DNA from: an uncultured Pseudodesulfovibrio sp.
GTDB lineage: Bacteria > Desulfobacterota > Desulfovibrionia > Desulfovibrionales > Desulfovibrionaceae
Reading direction: 5' to 3'
NCBI RefSeq assembly: GCF_963664965.1
Contig: NZ_OY761823.1
Span: 2,870,001-2,934,000, forward strand
DNA: 64,000 nt
Shown: piece by piece, positions 59,768 through 64,000 of the stretch
Numbering within the stretch: the first letter of the stretch is position 1
Layout of the letters: every line of letters begins with the position of its first letter
Position numbers and translations under genes: made by a program
Notes under the pieces: generated by a model
Seen by the model: the letters and a program-made list of their open reading frames with translations, nothing else
Database searches by the model: none
What the model was told of the DNA's origin: nothing

Positions 59768-60439
59768 CTAGCGGGTTCCCTTAATATGCAGATGCTTTTC
59801 GAGCTTACGCAAAGCCCAGGCGATGGACATGGTCATGCAGAGGTAGATACATGCGACTGCCAGATATACCTCGAAAGCACGGAAGTTCACTGCCACGAAC
59901 TCCTGACCGGTACGAAGCAATTCCCCGACACCAATGACCATAAGCAGGGAAGTATCCTTGAGACTGATAATAAACTGATTGCCGAGTGGCGGTATCATCC
60001 GCCGAAATGCCTGCGGCCAGATGACATGGCGCATGGTCTGCATGTGGGTCAGACCAATGGATCGTCCTCCCTCCATCTGCCCTTTGTTGATCGACTGCAC
60101 GGCACCACGAACGATCTCGGCAATATATGCACCGGAGTTAACGGCAATGATGATCACACCGGCGAGCAGCGGGGGGATACGTATACCAAGGGCCATCGGT
60201 ATACCGAAATATAGAAACATGGCTTGAACGAGCATAGGGGTGCCGCGAATCGCTTCCACGTACCCGCTGGCGATCTTTCGACAGACCACATTGCGCGACA
60301 GCTTCATCAGTCCGGCAACGGCCCCGATAACAAACCCGAGGAGCAATCCCCCGACGGTCAGTTCTATGGTCAGCCCCACACCGCGCATGAGAACCGGAAA
60401 TGATTCAAGAAAAACTTCTGTACTGAATTGAAAAGCCAT
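59768..60439 (-). CDS. Polar amino acid ABC transporter permease
   Basis: The 223-residue permease has about five helices. The HisM/GlnP N-terminal segment MRGVGLTIELTVGGLLLGF is present, and the EAA loop is INKGQMEGGRSIGLTHMQTMRHVIWPQAFRRMIPP (read in parts). A single permease gene implies a homodimer. ATG 60439 has GGGAG upstream; the longer open frame has no better signal. Confidence 0.93.
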   Translation of the reverse strand: MAFQFSTEVFLESFPVLMRGVGLTIELTVGGLLLGFVIGAVAGLMKLSRNVVCRKIASGYVEAIRGTPMLVQAMFLYFGIPMALGIRIPPLLAGVIIIAVNSGAYIAEIVRGAVQSINKGQMEGGRSIGLTHMQTMRHVIWPQAFRRMIPPLGNQFIISLKDTSLLMVIGVGELLRTGQEFVAVNFRAFEVYLAVACIYLCMTMSIAWALRKLEKHLHIKGTR

Positions 60440-60508
60440 GGCCTCTGCTCCCTTCCCGAACATCACCAATGAGATGCACAAGCGAAAAAAATGCGAATAT
60501 ATCGAAAA

Positions 60509-60538
60509 TGAGGGGGCGGCAAAGCCGCCCCCTCACAG
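60509..60538 (-). terminator. Intercistronic hairpin after the binding-protein gene
   Basis: A perfect 12-bp G/C-rich stem (60509-60520 with 60524-60535), loop AAA, lies 24 bases after the binding-protein stop. On the - strand TTTTCG follows. As at 782-816, it separates an abundant binding protein from its permease genes. Confidence 0.8.
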
Positions 60539-60559
60539 TGTAATCAATTGAATCAGGAC

Positions 60560-61345
60560 TTACTTGGGTTCTGTCTGGAACCACTTGACGTACAGGTCGC
60601 GGTAGGTACCGTTTTCGCGCAGCGTCTTGAGAGCTGCATCAACCTTGGCCTTGAGTGCGCTCCCCTTGGGGAAGGCGATGCCGTAGGACTGACCTTTGTA
60701 CAAGGGACCGACGACCTTGACGAGACCCTTTCCGGCCTTGTTCATGAAATCGGCGATAACCGGAGAGTCGAAAACAACAGCGTCGCAACCCTTGGCAACG
60801 AGTTCCATGAACATGGCATCGTTGTTCGGGAAAAGCTTCACGTCAGCAGCATTGGCTTCTGCCTTGACGAAATCCTCAGAGGTGGTGCCGAGCTTGGTAG
60901 CAACGACTTTGCCCTTCAGGTCTTCGACGCCGTTCACGTCAGCATTGTCGGTACGCACGAGGATGAGCAGACCGGCGTTGTAGTAACCATCGGAGAAATC
61001 CACGACTTCCTGGCGCTCAGGCTTGATGGTCATGCCAGCGATGCCGACGTCGACCTGGCTGGACTGGAGACCGGGGATGATGCCATTGAAATCCATGGGC
61101 TGGAGATCGTATTCCACGCCGATTTCCTTGGCAATGGCTGCCCAAAGCTCGACATCGAAACCGGTGTGGTTTCCGGTAGCGGGATCCTTGAATTCAAACG
61201 GGGGGAAATTGGTATCAGTAGCAACGGTCAGTTTCTCAGCCTTGGGAGCTTCTTCAGCTTTCTGGGCTTCAGGAGCTTTTTCCTCGCTGGCACAGGCGGT
61301 CAGCAGCATAGTCAAAGCCAGCAGTGCAAACAAAATCTTTTTCAT
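60560..61345 (-). CDS. Amino acid ABC transporter substrate-binding lipoprotein
   Basis: The 261-residue protein has a lipoprotein signal (LLTACASEEK; lipobox LTAC), followed by a Glu/Ala/Lys linker. The family 3 binding domain has KLTVATDTNFPPFEF, TGFDVELWAAIAKEIG, GMTIKPERQEVVDFSDGYY (read in parts), and the C-terminal LRENGTYRDLYVKWF. The Asp and Arg positions for the ligand's amino and carboxyl groups are kept, so an amino acid such as glutamine or arginine is the likely ligand. It is the first gene of the importer operon. Confidence 0.94.
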   Translation of the reverse strand: MKKILFALLALTMLLTACASEEKAPEAQKAEEAPKAEKLTVATDTNFPPFEFKDPATGNHTGFDVELWAAIAKEIGVEYDLQPMDFNGIIPGLQSSQVDVGIAGMTIKPERQEVVDFSDGYYNAGLLILVRTDNADVNGVEDLKGKVVATKLGTTSEDFVKAEANAADVKLFPNNDAMFMELVAKGCDAVVFDSPVIADFMNKAGKGLVKVVGPLYKGQSYGIAFPKGSALKAKVDAALKTLRENGTYRDLYVKWFQTEPK

Positions 61346-61613
61346 CTTTCCTCCAGATTTTCTAAACGAGATTCCTTGCGCTCTCCCCTCACACGGTGGA
61401 AGCGGCTTGGATTTGGGTCATTATAAGGATTTTCATCCTATACAACGACCCGTTATTATCGCTCAAAAACCACTTTTTTTCAAGTCAAGGAGCCCTTAAA
61501 TTTCGCAGAAGAATCGCCAAAACAATCTTTTTCGCGTCCATAATTCAAAAAAAACAAATGGAAAACGTCAGGAATTCAGCTCAACTTTTTTTTGAAAACG
61601 ACCAAAAACCGAC

Positions 61614-64000
61614 TCAAACAAACACGACATCGTCCGCTTGAACAGTATCGCCAAGCACCTGAGCTATTTCAACGGCAACATCTGCACCTGTTCCATCCGA
61701 GTCATAGAACAGCACACCTCCGTCAAAAACAAAACAGGCATCGCTGACATCAACATCCGTAACCGAGTTGAAAAAATGATCTGAAGTCAGGGTTCCCGCA
61801 CCGGATTGACCGAATTCACCGAAAACAAAGTTGAAACAGTCATCAACATGGCTGAAGTCGGCAACGATATCCTTTCCTTCCGCCGAAGACTTGTACATGA
61901 AGATATCATTTCCGATGCCGCCAGTCAGCTTGTCTGATCCGGAACCACCCCCAAGCGTATCGTTGCCCCCCAGTCCGAAAAGGACGTCGTTGCCACGCCA
62001 GCCGAAAAGCGCATTATCGACACTGTTGCCGAGAATCGTATCATTTCCGTCACCGGTCTGGGCATTTTCAATGGTCGTCCCGGCGTCAATGGTCAATGTC
62101 ACTCCATCGACGGTACTCGTTCCGCCCGGTGCGAGATCAATGGAACTGTCCGAAGTCACAGCCGCAGCGTTCAGCGTGTCGGTTCCAGACGCATCTGCCA
62201 ACACCTTTCTCCCGGCATCACTGGCGGCATTGTCGGAAAACTCGTCTGTATACACATAAAGATCATCATGGGTGACGGCATCCCCGTACAAATTCAAGGT
62301 CCACGAATTAAACGTGCCGGTCTCGCCCGTCGTGGTATCCTTGACAGTCAACGTCCAATCACCCTGTCCTGACTCGCCAAAGGGCGCAACAGTCTTGAAT
62401 GTCCAGACATCGCTGTCGCCAAAGGTATGAGTCGCAGCGGCTTTCACCTGATCTGCGGTAACGTCGAGGCCGCTATTACGGAAATTTTGTGCCAAGCCCT
62501 CAAATGTCGGATGATAAAACAACACGCTGGCAGTTCCCCCCGGCGAATACAGAACTATCTCCAGATGCTCTAAATTCGAATGGGAAACATCCACCGCCAC
62601 ACAGGCCTGTTGGACTTCAATATCCGTCCCGACCGAGATAACGGAACTCGCAAGCGCCCCGGTATTATCGGGAATAGCCGAATTGACGGTGGCGGAAACC
62701 GTCTGTGTCACCTGATTGGCATAGGTGTGGGCACCTTGATCCCAGGACTCGGCCAACCGGACAGCCGCCCGGGCATCCACCAGTCCGAACCCGTAATCAT
62801 GATTGAAATGCATCCCGCCACCATTCCAATTCGTCGCCGTGTTGGTCTGCCAATCCCACGGCACCGACGAAGAGGACGTCATGCCCGACGTCTTGACGGC
62901 TGTTGAGGCAAGAATATCCATCACATCCCGGTAGCCAAGCGATTTGTTGGCCTCCAGCATCAATGCAACCACGCCGCTGACCAAGGGAGATGAGTACGAT
63001 GTCCCGCTACCAGTATAGTAACTCGCAGAGCCATCGTCCCCATTAGGTGCGACCCTGTCGGTCGTAATGACATCCTCCCCCGGAGCGGTTGCCAGAAGGT
63101 TCGGTCCGGCACAGCTGAACTCCGCCACCTGCCCGCTACTCGACACCGCCCCGATGGCAATCGTATAAGGAGAATCATTGGTATCGTAATATGTGGACAT
63201 GATGTCCAGCCCGCGCTCGTTGGAACCGGCGACAATCGAAACGGTCCCAAGCCCGCCGCGCCCGGAAACAGCCAGCGTTTCAAACCCGGTCAGAGAATTC
63301 GAGCTGCCGTCAAAAGGACTGAAAGTCCAGCTGTTCTGGGAAATATCAAAGCTCGTCTGCCGAGCAAGGACATCACCGACCTGAGCGTCGCTGTCACCGA
63401 CAAAACTTGCTATCTTCGCGTCATAGGCGATGCCCTGAATGCCGATACCATTTTTGGCGGCCGCGACAAATCCTGCAACCTGTGTTCCATGGTTCGCCCC
63501 GTCTTCCGGAGCACCGTCATTGATCCCCTTTACCGAATTATACCCCTGCCCGAGAAGATAATTGGCAGACAGATCGGGATGCGTATATTCGACGCCATTG
63601 TCGCATATTCCGACCTTGATTCCCTTTCCGGTATAATCATCCCACACATTGACCACATTGAGATCAACACCGCCGGACGTGTTCTGGATGTACCACTGCT
63701 GGGAAAACAACGGATCATTGGAAGAAGTGGCTGCCGTTTGAGGAGAAGCATTATCATAATAATCATCGTCACCGAAATTCCCAACAGGAAAATCGGACAA
63801 AGTCAAAAAGGTCAAAGGCTCTGGATGCTGTACTGCCATTCCATCCATACGCGGTTCGTCAACCTGCCCGAACACAGTCCCTTTATGACGAACATGACTT
63901 CCGCCTGAATCCGCCCGGTTCCCGCCGAAAAGGGACTCTCCCGGCGCTTCATCGGCAAATCCCATCAGGTCATCAAGTTCGGCAAACGCCTGCTCGGCAT
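61614..64000 (-). CDS. Secreted subtilisin/kexin-like serine protease with P domain and RTX repeats (5' end outside window)
   Basis: The frame is open to the right edge, so the N-terminus is missing; numbering here is from the Met at 63965. The S8 domain has D122 (GICDNGVEYTHPDL), H159 (NHGTQVAG), the oxyanion Asn in VAGSNERG and S323 (SGTSYSSPLVSG), all intact. A P/Homo B domain follows at about 450-580. The C-terminal region has RTX-type nonapeptides (TGDGNDTILG, RGNDVLFGLGGNDTLGGGSG, GGIGNDIF) and a serralysin-like end. Type I secretion and calcium-dependent folding outside the cell are expected. The visible 800 or so residues contain no signal peptide. Confidence 0.9.
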   Translation of the reverse strand, partial: AEQAFAELDDLMGFADEAPGESLFGGNRADSGGSHVRHKGTVFGQVDEPRMDGMAVQHPEPLTFLTLSDFPVGNFGDDDYYDNASPQTAATSSNDPLFSQQWYIQNTSGGVDLNVVNVWDDYTGKGIKVGICDNGVEYTHPDLSANYLLGQGYNSVKGINDGAPEDGANHGTQVAGFVAAAKNGIGIQGIAYDAKIASFVGDSDAQVGDVLARQTSFDISQNSWTFSPFDGSSNSLTGFETLAVSGRGGLGTVSIVAGSNERGLDIMSTYYDTNDSPYTIAIGAVSSSGQVAEFSCAGPNLLATAPGEDVITTDRVAPNGDDGSASYYTGSGTSYSSPLVSGVVALMLEANKSLGYRDVMDILASTAVKTSGMTSSSSVPWDWQTNTATNWNGGGMHFNHDYGFGLVDARAAVRLAESWDQGAHTYANQVTQTVSATVNSAIPDNTGALASSVISVGTDIEVQQACVAVDVSHSNLEHLEIVLYSPGGTASVLFYHPTFEGLAQNFRNSGLDVTADQVKAAATHTFGDSDVWTFKTVAPFGESGQGDWTLTVKDTTTGETGTFNSWTLNLYGDAVTHDDLYVYTDEFSDNAASDAGRKVLADASGTDTLNAAAVTSDSSIDLAPGGTSTVDGVTLTIDAGTTIENAQTGDGNDTILGNSVDNALFGWRGNDVLFGLGGNDTLGGGSGSDKLTGGIGNDIFMYKSSAEGKDIVADFSHVDDCFNFVFGEFGQSGAGTLTSDHFFNSVTDVDVSDACFVFDGGVLFYDSDGTGADVAVEIAQVLGDTVQADDVVFV

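Overview
The window reads as chromosome of a sulfate-reducing member of the Desulfovibrionaceae (Desulfovibrio/Pseudodesulfovibrio-like). The assignment is an inference. It rests on a cooA-cooS-cooC carbon monoxide dehydrogenase locus whose CooS has the CX2C D-cluster spacing known from Desulfovibrio, a haem-b fumarate reductase beside a two-subunit iron-sulfur fumarase, a single-cluster ferredoxin, a complex I without its NADH module, and a YedE/TusA/Se-S-carrier gene set. Genes are dense and mostly in short same-strand operons closed by strong hairpin terminators. I see no insertion sequence, prophage, CRISPR array or plasmid function.

Layout. 1-4907 (+): a complete peptide-type ABC importer (binding protein cut by the window edge, two permeases, two ATPases). 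4985-8404 (-): a single-domain response regulator, a CoA-disulfide/persulfide reductase fused to rhodanese, and a PLP aminotransferase. 8736-9511: a frameshifted solute-binding protein gene. 9587-14750 (-): a small acidic protein, fumarase beta and alpha, then fumarate reductase B, A and C, which together give the malate-fumarate-succinate branch. 15195-20258 (+): a periplasmic M16 peptidase lipoprotein, a TetR regulator with its AhpD-like target, a YbjQ protein and a YjdF-like membrane protein. 20417-24095 (-): chorismate synthase and shikimate kinase flanking a Ktr/Trk potassium uptake pair. 24215-25548 (+): a YchF-like GTPase and a ferredoxin. 25621-26675 (-): two poorly known genes.

26891-38564 (-): a 13-gene complex I operon (nuoA-B-C-D-H-I-J-K, an additional antiporter-like subunit, an 86-residue membrane protein, nuoL-M-N) with no nuoEFG. 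This implies ferredoxin or another non-NADH donor. 38870-40922 (-): a diguanylate cyclase and a ComB-like phosphatase. 41122-42072 (+): UDP-xylose synthase. 42194-45120 (-): a probable selenium/sulfur handling operon (YedE transporter, TusA-like protein, Se/S-carrier-like protein, ribokinase-like protein, DUF1858 protein). 45403-49919: envelope glycan and lipid genes (three glycosyltransferases, PAP2 phosphatase, VTT protein, LAB_N protein).

50089-54992: the CO-oxidation locus lies between two near-identical initiator tRNA genes that share a duplicated promoter. A perfect 16-bp palindrome upstream of cooS is the likely CooA operator. 53975-58949: a TauE exporter, a methyltransferase, an alkyltransferase-like protein, a TetR/flavin-oxidoreductase pair, and a LysR/PACE efflux pair. 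59027-61345 (-): a polar amino acid ABC importer. 61614-64000 (-): a secreted subtilisin/kexin-like protease with RTX repeats, cut by the window edge.

Much of the content concerns low-potential redox chemistry: CO oxidation to reduced ferredoxin, ferredoxin to the ion-pumping Nuo complex and quinone, and quinol to fumarate. I did not find a clearly undescribed stand-alone system. The best leads are the enlarged complex I and the five-gene YedE/TusA operon.
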